A stretch of DNA of 64,000 bases, taken from NCBI RefSeq assembly GCF_014201195.1, contig NZ_JACHDS010000001.1:2108001-2172000 (forward strand). The letters are read 5' to 3'. The notes beneath the pieces are model-generated. The model was not told the origin of the DNA. It searched no databases and saw only the letters and a list, made by a program, of their open reading frames with translations. Both the position numbers and the translations under genes were made by a program. How positions within the stretch are numbered: position 1 is the first letter of the stretch; each line of letters opens with the position of its first letter. This document shows, one piece after another, positions 43,436-51,322 of this stretch. Source of the stretch: Nocardiopsis mwathae. GTDB taxonomy: Bacteria > Actinomycetota > Actinomycetes > Streptosporangiales > Streptosporangiaceae.

Positions 43436-44296
43436 ATGGCGGTGGGACGGCCTAAGCGGGTGACGCTGCGGGGACGGTGGCTCGGCCAGCGACTCCGCGA
43501 ACTCCGGGACGAGAACCGGATGAAGGTCGACGAGGTGGGGGACTACCTCCAGCGCAGCTCGGGAACGATCAGCCGCTTTGAGAGTGGGCTGTACCCGATC
43601 CGCCGCGCCGAAGTGGTCGCGCTATTGGACCTGTACTGCGTCAACGATGCGAAGCAGCGAGAGAACCTGTTGCGCATCGCTGACGACGTCTGGCAGACAG
43701 GATGGTGGGACGGCTACGCAGGCGACGTCTCAGGCTGGCTTGTGGACTTCGTATGGCTGGAGAGCCTCGCCACGGAACATCGGCTCTTCGAGCCCTGCGC
43801 CCTGCCTGGCCTGCTGCAGACCGAGCAGTACGCGCGAGCACTGATGATGGCCGATGATCCCTCGGCCTCGAAGGAACAGTTCGACCGATGGATCGAGCTG
43901 CGCATGGAACGCCAACGCCTGCTGGACCGCGACACCCCACCGTGTCTCGACGTTGTGGTGGACGAGGCCGTTCTGAGGCGCAGGGTCGGGGGCTCCCGCA
44001 TCATGCGGGCGCAGCTCCGTCACGTGCTGGACGTCATGGATCATCCAGCGGTCACCTTCCGGGTGCTCCCCTTTTCGATCGGTGCACACGCGGGCGCGGT
44101 CGGCTCGTTCAACATCTTCGAGATGGCGGAACCCTATTCGGAGGTTGCGTATGTGGAGACCGTGAAGGGCGGGCTCTACATCGAATCACCCGATACACGC
44201 CCAATCGTGGATAGATACGATCGGTTGAGGGAAGCCTCGTTGGACTGCGAGGCTTCCGCCGAACTTATCTCGGCGCTGATCAAGGAGCTGTCGTGA
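43436..44296 (+). CDS. XRE-family regulator with DUF5753 domain
   Basis: A 286-residue protein. An N-terminal XRE helix-turn-helix (about residues 15-70, LGQRLRELRDENRMKVDEVG, then LQRSSGTISRFESGL) is followed by the DUF5753 domain (FEPCALPGLLQTEQYARALM and FRVLPFSIGAHAGAVGSFNI). This architecture, with a DUF397 gene overlapping downstream, is an abundant actinomycete regulator pair (BldB/WhiJ-type systems). GTGA overlap couples the two. It lies next to the graspetide operon and may regulate it or itself. Confidence 0.9.
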   Translation: MAVGRPKRVTLRGRWLGQRLRELRDENRMKVDEVGDYLQRSSGTISRFESGLYPIRRAEVVALLDLYCVNDAKQRENLLRIADDVWQTGWWDGYAGDVSGWLVDFVWLESLATEHRLFEPCALPGLLQTEQYARALMMADDPSASKEQFDRWIELRMERQRLLDRDTPPCLDVVVDEAVLRRRVGGSRIMRAQLRHVLDVMDHPAVTFRVLPFSIGAHAGAVGSFNIFEMAEPYSEVAYVETVKGGLYIESPDTRPIVDRYDRLREASLDCEASAELISALIKELS

Positions 44297-44538
44297 ATAC
44301 CGATCTGACGTGCCAGGAGTTGGACCCGCGGGATCTGACCGACGTCGCATGGCACATCAGCACGTTTAGTAAGAACGCCGGCGGCAACTGCGTCGAAGCG
44401 GGTCCACTCGGTGACGGCAGCGGCCGTGTGGTGGTGCGGCACAGCCATCACCCCGAGGGCGCGGTGATCGTCTACACCCGCCAGGAGTGGGAGGCCTTCA
44501 CCGCCGGGGTCCGCTCCGGCGAGTTCGACTTCGAGTGA
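44293..44538 (+). CDS. DUF397 protein
   Basis: An 81-residue protein with the DUF397 pattern: DVAWHISTFSKNAGGNCVEA, then VVVRHSHHPEGAVIVYTRQE and WEAFTAGVRSGEFDF. It is the usual small partner of DUF5753 regulators, proposed in several systems to act as an antitoxin-like or modulating component. GTG 44293 overlaps the XRE stop. A 19-bp hairpin terminator follows within 5 bp of the stop. Confidence 0.9.
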   Translation: MNTDLTCQELDPRDLTDVAWHISTFSKNAGGNCVEAGPLGDGSGRVVVRHSHHPEGAVIVYTRQEWEAFTAGVRSGEFDFE

Positions 44539-44542
44539 CTCC

Positions 44543-44583
44543 GACGTGAGAAGCCCCGGCCGATGGCCGGGGCTTCTCACGTC
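44543..44583. terminator. 19-bp perfect hairpin
   Basis: Arms 44543-44561 and 44565-44583 around a GAT loop, between the DUF397 gene and the convergent methyltransferase gene. Confidence 0.85.
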
Positions 44584-44586
44584 GTC

Positions 44587-45792
44587 TTAGGCGGGGAGGT
44601 CCCATCCGGGTCCGTCCAGGGTGCCTAACCACACCCGATGCGCTCCGTCACCGCCGACGGTCAGCCCGAACTTGGAACGGTCCGGGCGCCCCAGCGCCGC
44701 CCATGTCCGGTAGGTTCCGGTGACCTCCTCGTACAGCTTCCTCGGGCCGCCCTGCCGCACGCGCACACCGTCGGCTCCGACGACGGTGAACGCCCATGAC
44801 CCGTCCGGGGCGAGCACCCACCGCTCGTCGGGTGCGTCCGGATAGCTCAGCCTCAGCTCGTCGACGCCTGGGCACAGCAGCGCGGCGAGGAACCGGGCTT
44901 CCGGGTGGCCGAGAACTTCGGCCAGGTCCAGATCGACCTCGTCGGCGTCGGCCCTGTCAGCGTCGTCGGCTACCTGCTGGAAGACCTGGTAGGCCGATGG
45001 TGATCCATGGTTTCGGGTGGGCATGAATCCACCCGGCTGCTGGAGGAACCGGCCGCTCGCCTTGTCACCTGTGGCGACCAGGCGGGCGAGGGCGCCTCCG
45101 CCCAATGGCCGGTGAAGGTTGGCGAGAATAACCCCCTCGTCGGCGAGCTGCGCCACCCAGGCGCAGGGGATGCGAGGGAAAGATGCGGTCGCGATGATGC
45201 GGTCGAAGGGGGCGCACTCGGGCCACCCATCGGCGGCGTCTGCGTCACGGCAGGCGGGGCGGTAGCCCGCCAAGGCAAGGGTGTCAGCCGCCTGCGAGAC
45301 CAGGACCGGATCGATGTCGATCGTGGCGACACGGGATTCGTCGGTGCGGTGGCACAGCAACGCCGCGTTGTACCCGGTTCCGGTCCCCGCTTCCAGGACG
45401 CGGTGCCCCTGGTGCACATCGAGTGCGCCGAGCATGTGCGCGATGAGCGACGGCTGTGAGCTCGTGCACGTCATCGCCGCCGCGTCCACCCGTCCCGCGC
45501 TCAAGGCCTGGTCCCACAGGCCGGGGTCGCCGTCCAGCTGGGTGATGCAGATGTCATCGGCGTAGACGTGCTCCAGCCACCTGGTGCGTGAGCCCGGGGT
45601 GGTTCCATCCAAAGGGGTATAGGCGCCATCGGGATCCGGGATGAAGATGCGCGGCACGAACGGGTGGCGGGGAACCGCCATGAAGGCGGGTCGCCAGTCG
45701 GCGGCCAGCGCGCCGGACGCGGTAAGGCGGTCGGCGAGGCGTGTTCGCAAGCAGCGGGCCTGAGCGGTGTCATGGGAGTAGTCAGCGATCAT
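44587..45792 (-). CDS. PIMT-like O-methyltransferase of the graspetide operon
   Basis: A 401-residue enzyme with an N-terminal protein-L-isoaspartate methyltransferase (PCMT) domain. MTCTSSQPSLIAHMLGALDV is the substrate-loop region, and VLEAGTGTGYNAALL (132-146) is the SAM site. A C-terminal extension of about 150 residues is not present in housekeeping PIMT (about 215 residues). In graspetide systems such as fuscimiditide, the equivalent enzyme methylates an Asp of the cyclised peptide to form aspartimide. The ATG overlaps the ATP-grasp gene by 11 bp, so both are one operon with the precursor. Confidence 0.88.
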   Translation of the reverse strand: MIADYSHDTAQARCLRTRLADRLTASGALAADWRPAFMAVPRHPFVPRIFIPDPDGAYTPLDGTTPGSRTRWLEHVYADDICITQLDGDPGLWDQALSAGRVDAAAMTCTSSQPSLIAHMLGALDVHQGHRVLEAGTGTGYNAALLCHRTDESRVATIDIDPVLVSQAADTLALAGYRPACRDADAADGWPECAPFDRIIATASFPRIPCAWVAQLADEGVILANLHRPLGGGALARLVATGDKASGRFLQQPGGFMPTRNHGSPSAYQVFQQVADDADRADADEVDLDLAEVLGHPEARFLAALLCPGVDELRLSYPDAPDERWVLAPDGSWAFTVVGADGVRVRQGGPRKLYEEVTGTYRTWAALGRPDRSKFGLTVGGDGAHRVWLGTLDGPGWDLPA

Positions 45793-46738
45793 CAGGAGGC
45801 CCTTCTGTCAGTGCGGTGGCGATCGCATGAGCGTTGTCCGGGGCGGCTTGGGCGATCCATGCCCACTGCCCGTTCGGGTTGATCTCCAGGAACACCCACT
45901 CGCCCTCAGGAGTGACAAGGAAGTCCAGGGCGCCGAAACGCAGGTCCAACGTGCGCAGCAGCCGCCGTACCCCCTCGGCCACCCGTTCTGGAACGTCTGC
46001 GGGCTGGTACTCCAGAGCGTCATAGTCGGTGCGCCAGTCCACGTGCGTCTCGTCGGTGGCCGCATGGATCTCCGTGGCGAATAGGCGGTCGTCAACGGCC
46101 GTGAGCCGAACGGCATGCGTGTGTTCCACCCATTCCTGCACCATGTGTGCGGTCAACCCGATCGCCTCGTCGGCAAGGTCCTCGGCCGTGACGCGCCTGG
46201 CGAACAGCAGGTGTCGCACGGTCCCATCGTCGGCCAGCGGGAGCGCGGACATCGGCTTGTACACCACATCCCCCACCTGCTGGGCGAACTCCTCGGCGTC
46301 CGCACTGACGTTCGTGATCAGGGTGTGCGGAACGCGCAGCCCACACGTCGTCGCGGTGGAGAGCTGGACGGGCTTGTACTCGGCCGCTGCGATCCGGGCG
46401 GGGTGGTTGAGCCAGCGCGGGAGTGCGGCCAGTGTTCCGAGGAAGCCGATCTTCGCCTCCATGCACGCCCACCTTCGATGCTGGTGGGCCATCCCTTCAG
46501 GAAACCTGTACTCCGAGGGTCGCCGGTAGTAGATACCGGTGATATCCGACAGGTCGATGTGGCGTCGAGTGGTGCGTATGGTGCCGGCCCATGCGCCCGA
46601 CAGCTCCGCCGTGAACGAGAGGTTCATGGGGAAGTCGGCGGTGTCGCAGCGCAGGACCGGCGTCCCGCGCCGGTTCAGTTCCTCGATGACTCGGTCTGCC
46701 GTCGGATCGATGTCGTTGGTTACGACGAGAACCGGCAC
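45782..46738 (-). CDS. ATP-grasp ribosomal peptide maturase (SAV_5884-type)
   Basis: A 318-residue ATP-grasp ligase that forms ester or amide links between Ser/Thr/Lys and Asp/Glu side chains of a RiPP precursor. The N-terminal domain has the family-typical DITGIYYRRPSEYRFPEG. The ATP-grasp core has VVYKPMSA (Lys161), MVQEWVEHTHAVRLTAVDD and the Mg-binding VFLEINPNGQW (Glu285, Asn287). GTG 46738 lies 16 bp after the precursor gene. Recognition of the precursor leader by such enzymes uses a PFxxR-type motif, which is present in the adjacent peptide. Confidence 0.93.
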   Translation of the reverse strand: MPVLVVTNDIDPTADRVIEELNRRGTPVLRCDTADFPMNLSFTAELSGAWAGTIRTTRRHIDLSDITGIYYRRPSEYRFPEGMAHQHRRWACMEAKIGFLGTLAALPRWLNHPARIAAAEYKPVQLSTATTCGLRVPHTLITNVSADAEEFAQQVGDVVYKPMSALPLADDGTVRHLLFARRVTAEDLADEAIGLTAHMVQEWVEHTHAVRLTAVDDRLFATEIHAATDETHVDWRTDYDALEYQPADVPERVAEGVRRLLRTLDLRFGALDFLVTPEGEWVFLEINPNGQWAWIAQAAPDNAHAIATALTEGPPDDR

Positions 46739-46754
46739 GGTGTCCTCACAGCCC

Positions 46755-47015
46755 TCACATCTGCCCGACGTCGGTGTCGTCGTCGGAACTCTGCCGGTCC
46801 TGGGAGTTGGTGGACGTCTTCGTCTGTCCGCTGCGGCGGCTCATCATCGGCACGTCCGCGCCGTCCACGCGGACCATCGCGATCTGCCGGTCAGGGTCGA
46901 GGTAAGCGCGCCGCGTCTCGTCGGTGACGTCGGTGTCCTCGGGCACGGGGCACGCGAAGCGAGCCCCGAACGGAACGGTTGCGGTTGCGCCGAGTTCGGA
47001 CTTGTCAATGCTCAC
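46755..47015 (-). CDS. Graspetide (ATP-grasp-modified RiPP) precursor peptide
   Basis: An 86-residue precursor of the 'putative ATP-grasp target RiPP' kind. The leader contains VPFGARF (14-20), matching the PFGLR-like recognition motif, and a LDPDRQIAMVRVDG segment typical of the family. The C-terminal core (about 62-86) is rich in Thr/Ser (TKTSTNS, SS) followed by Asp (DDDTD): hydroxyl donors first, acids last, as needed for omega-ester macrocycles. Lys66 could form an amide. GTG 47015 has AAAGGA 8 nt upstream. The core sequence looks unlike the graspetides I know. Confidence 0.88.
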   Translation of the reverse strand: MSIDKSELGATATVPFGARFACPVPEDTDVTDETRRAYLDPDRQIAMVRVDGADVPMMSRRSGQTKTSTNSQDRQSSDDDTDVGQM

Positions 47016-47371
47016 GAAACGAGTCCTTTCATTCGGCGGCCGGGGCGCGGGAGCGCCGACCGAGTCGGAAATGCCTCTTCCTCTCCTCGATGTCTGAGGG
47101 GAGGTGGGCGGCCAGCTGGCCGCCCCGCACCGTTGACCGTAGAGAGAATCCGATGGTCGGCTCAATCAAGTTGCACGAGATTGCACAGAATCAGCCGCAT
47201 GCTTCGGCCGTCGCTGGTCAGCGACGATGTGGCCGGTGCACGCTCCGCCCGCGTTCGTGTCTCCGAGCGGCGTCACCGGATACCTGGAGGCGAAGCCGGC
47301 ATATTGCGCTCGTCGGCGATAGGGGCAAGGCTCGTGCACGCTGGCGCACTCCACTGACAGCGGGAGCGATA
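47016..47371. promoter_or_regulatory. Divergent regulatory region of the graspetide operon
   Basis: 356 bp between the precursor and the plus-strand regulator operon. At 47171 and 47181 two copies of TTGCAC (TTGCACGAGA, TTGCACAGAA) are spaced exactly 10 bp, one helical turn, a plausible XRE-type binding site or -35 pair. No gene recognised here. Confidence 0.5.
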
Positions 47372-47644
47372 GTGGACCTAGAGTTTCTCGGGATCATCCC
47401 TGACACGCCGACCGACGAGTCCCCGACGATCTGGCGCGACACCCAGACAGGAGACCTCCTGATCCAGTCGTACAAGGCGACCGAGGACGAAGTGAAGAAA
47501 TGCCAGGAGGCGGGTTCGATCCCCGGACACTCCACGAACGTCCCTGACCACGAGACGATCATCCGGCTCCCGGCGGTCATGCTCCAATACATCCCCCGAC
47601 CGGACGACGACGGAGAGGCTGGACGTGCAACCACCCGCGCGTAA
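47372..47644 (+). CDS. Small hypothetical protein of a DUF6879/XRE operon
   Basis: A 90-residue acidic protein: LEFLGIIPDTPTDESPTIWR, then TGDLLIQSYKATEDEV and DHETIIRLPAVMLQYIP. Similar short proteins precede DUF6879 and XRE/DUF5753 genes in many actinomycetes. The GTG at 47372 has GGGAG 6 nt upstream; its end overlaps the DUF6879 gene by 20 bp. Function unknown, perhaps part of a regulatory or toxin-antitoxin-like trio. Confidence 0.8.
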   Translation: MDLEFLGIIPDTPTDESPTIWRDTQTGDLLIQSYKATEDEVKKCQEAGSIPGHSTNVPDHETIIRLPAVMLQYIPRPDDDGEAGRATTRA

Positions 47645-48143
47645 CGCACTGGCGCGAGCCAAGCGCTCGGCGGTGCACCTTGAAATGCGTGACTCCTACA
47701 TGCTCGACGACCCTGGGTTCCTCGCCTGGCAGCAGGGCCAACGCCTTGACCCGGATGACCGATCCTCATGGTGGGGCGGCTGGCATGAAGCGGTGCGCGA
47801 TGCCGTCGACCGGGGAGTGCAGGTTCGGCGGGCCCGCATCGTCTCCGAGCCGATCAGCGACTATGTGCGCTACGAGTACGATGCGACGTTCACCAACCTC
47901 GCGGCCGGAGAGTCGGTTCGCTGGCTCCCCAGGCGCCAGACCACGGACCTGGCGTTGCCCGGCACGGACTTTTGGGTCTTCGATGACACCCGGGCGCTCT
48001 TCCACCATTTCACTGGCGACGGGCAGTTGGCCGAGGACGGGCGAGAGTACGCGAACGATTCCCACCGAGTGAAGCTGTGCGTGGACGCCTTTGAGGCGGT
48101 GTGGCATCGCGCGATCCCCCACGAGGAGTACCGACCCCGTTGA
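47625..48143 (+). CDS. DUF6879 family protein
   Basis: A 172-residue protein: LEMRDSYMLDDPGFLAWQQG, RRARIVSEPISDYVRYEYDA, LPGTDFWVFDDTRALFHHFT and the C-terminal FEAVWHRAIPHEEYRP follow the DUF6879 pattern. GTG 47625 has GGAGAGG upstream. It is the middle gene of a three-gene operon ending in an XRE regulator. Biochemical role unknown. Confidence 0.85.
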   Translation: MQPPARNALARAKRSAVHLEMRDSYMLDDPGFLAWQQGQRLDPDDRSSWWGGWHEAVRDAVDRGVQVRRARIVSEPISDYVRYEYDATFTNLAAGESVRWLPRRQTTDLALPGTDFWVFDDTRALFHHFTGDGQLAEDGREYANDSHRVKLCVDAFEAVWHRAIPHEEYRPR

Positions 48144-48155
48144 CCCGTCCCCACC

Positions 48156-49004
48156 ATGGCCATTTCTTCCTCCTCCAGCGTCCAGCGGGCCCGGCAGGCT
48201 CTGGCCGACCGCCTCACCGAGCTGTGCCGGGGCGCCGGACTGACCGGTGTCGAGCTTGCCGAGCGCTGCGGATGGCATCCGTCGAAATCCTCTCGGATCA
48301 TGAACGCCCGCACATCCCCGTCTCCGGACGACGTCCGGGCCTGGTGTCGGGCCTGCGGGGCCGACGACCAGGCCGAAGACCTGATCGCATCGCTGCGCGC
48401 CGCCGAGGGGATGTGGATCGGATGGCGGCGGATGGAGCGCACCGGGCTGAAGCAGGCCCAACAAGCGCGCTTGCCGCTGTTCGAACGCACACGCCACTTC
48501 CGCGCCTACTCCTCCTGGCTCATGCCTGGTCTGATCCAGACGCAGCGATATACCGAGGCCGTATTGCGCGCCGTCCAGCGCCGACGGGTCGAGGTGGACG
48601 ATGTCGCCGAAGCGGTGGCCGCCCGGTTGGAGCGCCAGCGTGTGATCCACCGAGGCGGTCGGCGGTTCGCCTTCCTGGTGGAGGAATCGGTCCTGCGCAA
48701 CGGCATCGGCGGCAGGGAGGTGTTGGACGAGCAGCTTGCCCACCTTCTCGCCGTCGGATCGCTGCCCAGCGTCAGCCTGGGCGTGGTGCCCATGCGGGCG
48801 GACCGCTCCAGGATGCCTGTGGAGGGCTTCTGGATCTTCGACATGGCACAGGTCAACGTCGAGCTGGTCTCGGGCTATCTCACCATCACACAGCCCAGCG
48901 AGATCGCCATGTACGCCGACACCTTCACCGAGCTGGCCAACTTGGCCGTCTACGGCACGAACGCCCGAGCATTGATCACGACAGCCCGAGACTCGCTCCG
49001 GTAG
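48156..49004 (+). CDS. XRE-family regulator with DUF5753 domain
   Basis: A 282-residue regulator: ADRLTELCRGAGLTGVELAE followed by RCGWHPSKSSRIMNAR is the HTH; the DUF5753 domain includes FRAYSSWLMPGLIQTQRYTE and VSLGVVPMRADRSRMPVEGF. It follows the DUF6879 gene by 12 bp. The graspetide operon is thus bracketed by two XRE/DUF5753 systems with different small partners; this one is divergent from the precursor and could control it. Confidence 0.9.
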   Translation: MAISSSSSVQRARQALADRLTELCRGAGLTGVELAERCGWHPSKSSRIMNARTSPSPDDVRAWCRACGADDQAEDLIASLRAAEGMWIGWRRMERTGLKQAQQARLPLFERTRHFRAYSSWLMPGLIQTQRYTEAVLRAVQRRRVEVDDVAEAVAARLERQRVIHRGGRRFAFLVEESVLRNGIGGREVLDEQLAHLLAVGSLPSVSLGVVPMRADRSRMPVEGFWIFDMAQVNVELVSGYLTITQPSEIAMYADTFTELANLAVYGTNARALITTARDSLR

Positions 49005-49115
49005 GACAGAGGTGCGAGGGGCTGATCACGAGCCAATATTCGACATGATATTCGAACAGCTCTTTCGCTCCCTCGACCTGGAATACGGCCCATGGAATCC
49101 ACTTGAAAGACGACC

Positions 49116-49210
49116 GTGAGTCAGCGTGATTCGATCCTGAAGCTCCAGCACCAGGTGTACTCGCAAAACGACATCGGCGGCACCCCGCACACCGAGTGGC
49201 TACGCAAGTC
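49116..49210 (+). pseudogene. Fragment of a berberine-bridge-type oxidoreductase
   Basis: The stretch translates to SQRDSILKLQHQVY, then NDIGG, HTEWLRK, closely matching PQRDSILKLQHQVYWPNDTD and IDWLRR in the intact oxidoreductase (40945-41030). Similarity stops abruptly on both sides, so this is a remnant of a paralogous gene destroyed by rearrangement. Confidence 0.75.
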
Positions 49211-49304
49211 GATCGAGCTCCCGCTGCCAGACGCATCACCGCGCCGCTCGTTGCCGGAAGCGGAACCTGGGAGTTCGTTGCCAGCGACACCGCGGGTGCG
49301 TGGG

Positions 49305-49568
49305 TCAGGGGTCTGGGATCAGCGGGCAGCCCTTCGACTTCGTTTTCTCCAGCCCAAGGTCACCGATAAGGTGGACACACGCTGGCTGTGCCTCCTGATC
49401 GTCGATTTCCGCGAGGTGCAGCAGCGCAAGAGGGCTGTCGACCGCGATCGCCCTACCGCGGAATTCGATCCGTCCCGTGGCGCCGGGGTATGCGTAGTCG
49501 GCGCGGAGAAGACGTGCGGCGACTGTGCTGTGATGGCGGAGCTCACTCCACTGAAGTTTTCTCACCAT
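49305..49568 (-). pseudogene. Hypothetical protein truncated by the IS element
   Basis: An 87-codon frame with a protein-like composition (GRIEFRGRAIAVDSPLALLH, LAEIDDQEAQPACVHLIGDL). Its apparent ATG at 49568 lies at the edge of the IS left terminal repeat, which encodes its first codons. The natural N-terminus was probably removed by the insertion. Family not recognised. Confidence 0.5.
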
Positions 49569-50563
49569 GATCGATTCGGACAACGCGGCATTCGAAGCCG
49601 CGATCGGCCACATTCGAGGAGACTCGCGGACACACCACCGGTACCGGAAACAAGACGTGGAGCCCCGGTAGAAGAGGTCTCACCACAAGATCTCTCATCC
49701 ACCCGAAAGGCCCTACGTGCTCCCCTATCCTGCCATGCTCGACGTCCCGCGCGAACTGGTCCGCTTCGTCGCCGCGCTGCTGCGCGCCGAGCGCAAAGCC
49801 CGCGGAACCAGGAGGGGAACACGCCGCCTGACCTGCTTCTTCCAGGCTCTGTTCGTGATCGCGTGGTTCCGGGACAAGCCGAACATCACCCGGCACGGCC
49901 GCGCCTTCGGCCTGTCCCAGGCCACCGCCTACCGCTACCTCGACGAAGGCATCGACGCCCTGGCCGCCCAGGCCCCCGACCTCCACCACTCCCTCCGCCA
50001 AGCCGCCGGCCAGGACCTGCCCCACCTGGAACTCGACGGCAAGATCTTCGGCACCGACCGGTGCCGCGAGAAAACCACCAGCGTGCAGGGAGAAACGATC
50101 GACGCATGGTTCTCCGGAAAGACCGGCGGCTTCGGCGGAAACGTCCAAGTACTGTGCGAACCGGGCGGATTCCCCATCTGGACCAGCGATGTCCTGCCCG
50201 GCGGCACCGTCGGCATCCAAGCCGCCCGCGAACTCGTCCTGCCGACCCTCTACCCCTACGCCAAGACCATGCCCGTCCTGGCCGACCCCGGCTACCAAGC
50301 CGCAGGCCACGGCATCCACGTCCCCTTCAAGCAACCATCGGACGGCAACCGGCTCGCCGTTGGCAACCGCACCTGCAACGCCCTGCAGCGCTCGCTGCGC
50401 TGCCTCGGCGAACGCGGCTTCGCCCTGCTGACCCAACGCTGGACCGCCCTCAGACACACCACCCTCAGCCCCGGAAGGATCGGCGACCTCGTCCGCGCAG
50501 CCCACGTCCTGACCCTTTTCGAACACCGCCGGATCAAGTGAAAGTCAGCGAGAAAACCTCATT
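49550..50563 (+). mobile_element. IS5-like insertion sequence, about 1.0 kb
   Basis: Bounded by inverted ends ACTGAAGTTTTCTCAC (49550-49565) and GCGAGAAAACCTCATT (50548-50563), matching at 13 of 16 positions. It contains a single intact transposase gene. Target duplications are not obvious. The element sits next to two gene remnants, suggesting it took part in the local rearrangements. Confidence 0.7.
49717..50541 (+). CDS. IS5-family DDE transposase
   Basis: A 274-residue transposase: N-terminal HTH (CFFQALFVIAWFRDKPNITR, FGLSQATAYRYLDEGIDAL), then the DDE_Tnp_4-type catalytic domain with HLELDGKIFGTDRCREKT (first Asp), KTMPVLADPGYQAAGHGIHV (second Asp) and the downstream Glu near RSLRCLGERGFALLTQRW. 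This resembles the IS112/IS1647 branch found in actinomycetes. GTG start at 49717. Full length and apparently intact. Confidence 0.9.
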   Translation: MLPYPAMLDVPRELVRFVAALLRAERKARGTRRGTRRLTCFFQALFVIAWFRDKPNITRHGRAFGLSQATAYRYLDEGIDALAAQAPDLHHSLRQAAGQDLPHLELDGKIFGTDRCREKTTSVQGETIDAWFSGKTGGFGGNVQVLCEPGGFPIWTSDVLPGGTVGIQAARELVLPTLYPYAKTMPVLADPGYQAAGHGIHVPFKQPSDGNRLAVGNRTCNALQRSLRCLGERGFALLTQRWTALRHTTLSPGRIGDLVRAAHVLTLFEHRRIK

Positions 50564-50617
50564 AAAGATGTCAGAAATATCTGCTTTTGCTCTGGCCGAA
50601 TCTTGGGTGAGATATGA

Positions 50618-50654
50618 CGATGCCCTCCCACGCCCGGAGGGTGGGAGGGCATCG
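50618..50654. terminator. 14-bp hairpin downstream of the ED operon
   Basis: Arms 50618-50631 and 50641-50654 with a 9-nt loop, 29 bp past the eda stop on the minus strand. Confidence 0.75.
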
Positions 50655-50683
50655 CTGGAGAGTTCAGCGGTCGATAGGCAAAG

Positions 50684-51322
50684 TCAGGAGGCAGGACGCA
50701 GACCCGCCGCCTCACTTGCCAGGGTTTCGATGCGGGACCAGTCGCCCGTTGCGATGGCGCCGGCCGGGGTGAGCCAGGTGCCGCCCACACAGCCGACGTT
50801 GGGCAGGGCCAGGTAGTCGGGGGCGCTGGCCGGGGTGATGCCGCCGGTCGGGCAGAAGCGGGCCTGGGGCAGGGGGCCGCCCAGGGACTTCAGGTAGGTG
50901 CGGCCGCCCGCGGCCTCGGCCGGGAAGAACTTCAGCGCCGTCACCCCCCGCTCCAGCAGGGCCATGGCCTCCGACGCGGTGGCCACACCCGGCAGGTAGG
51001 GCACGCCGGTGTCGTGCAGCGCGCCCTGCAGCCGGTCGGTGCAGCCGGGGCTGACCAGGAAGGCCGACCCCGCCTTGACGGCGGCCCGGGCCTGCTCGGG
51101 CGAGGTGACCGTGCCGGCGCCGACCACGGCGTCGGGGACCTCGGCGGCGATGCGCTCGATGGACGGAAGCCCGGCGTCGGTGCGCAGCGTCACCTCGATG
51201 GCCGGCAGCCCTCCCGCGACCAGGGCGCGGGCCAGCGGCACCGCGTTGTGCACGTCGTCGAGCACGACCACCGGGATGACCGGGGCCAGGGCGAAGATGT
51301 CGTCACTGCTCGCGGGCTTCAT
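50684..51322 (-). CDS. eda: KDPG/KHG aldolase
   Basis: A 212-residue class I aldolase that cleaves 2-keto-3-deoxy-6-phosphogluconate to pyruvate and glyceraldehyde-3-phosphate. Schiff-base Lys131 is in [15 protein letters not shown] and the general base Glu43 in [13 protein letters not shown]. The phosphate site is [16 protein letters not shown]. It is the last gene of zwf-edd-glk-eda; ATG 51322 overlaps the glk stop by four bases. Confidence 0.94.
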   Translation of the reverse strand: MKPASSDDIFALAPVIPVVVLDDVHNAVPLARALVAGGLPAIEVTLRTDAGLPSIERIAAEVPDAVVGAGTVTSPEQARAAVKAGSAFLVSPGCTDRLQGALHDTGVPYLPGVATASEAMALLERGVTALKFFPAEAAGGRTYLKSLGGPLPQARFCPTGGITPASAPDYLALPNVGCVGGTWLTPAGAIATGDWSRIETLASEAAGLRPAS

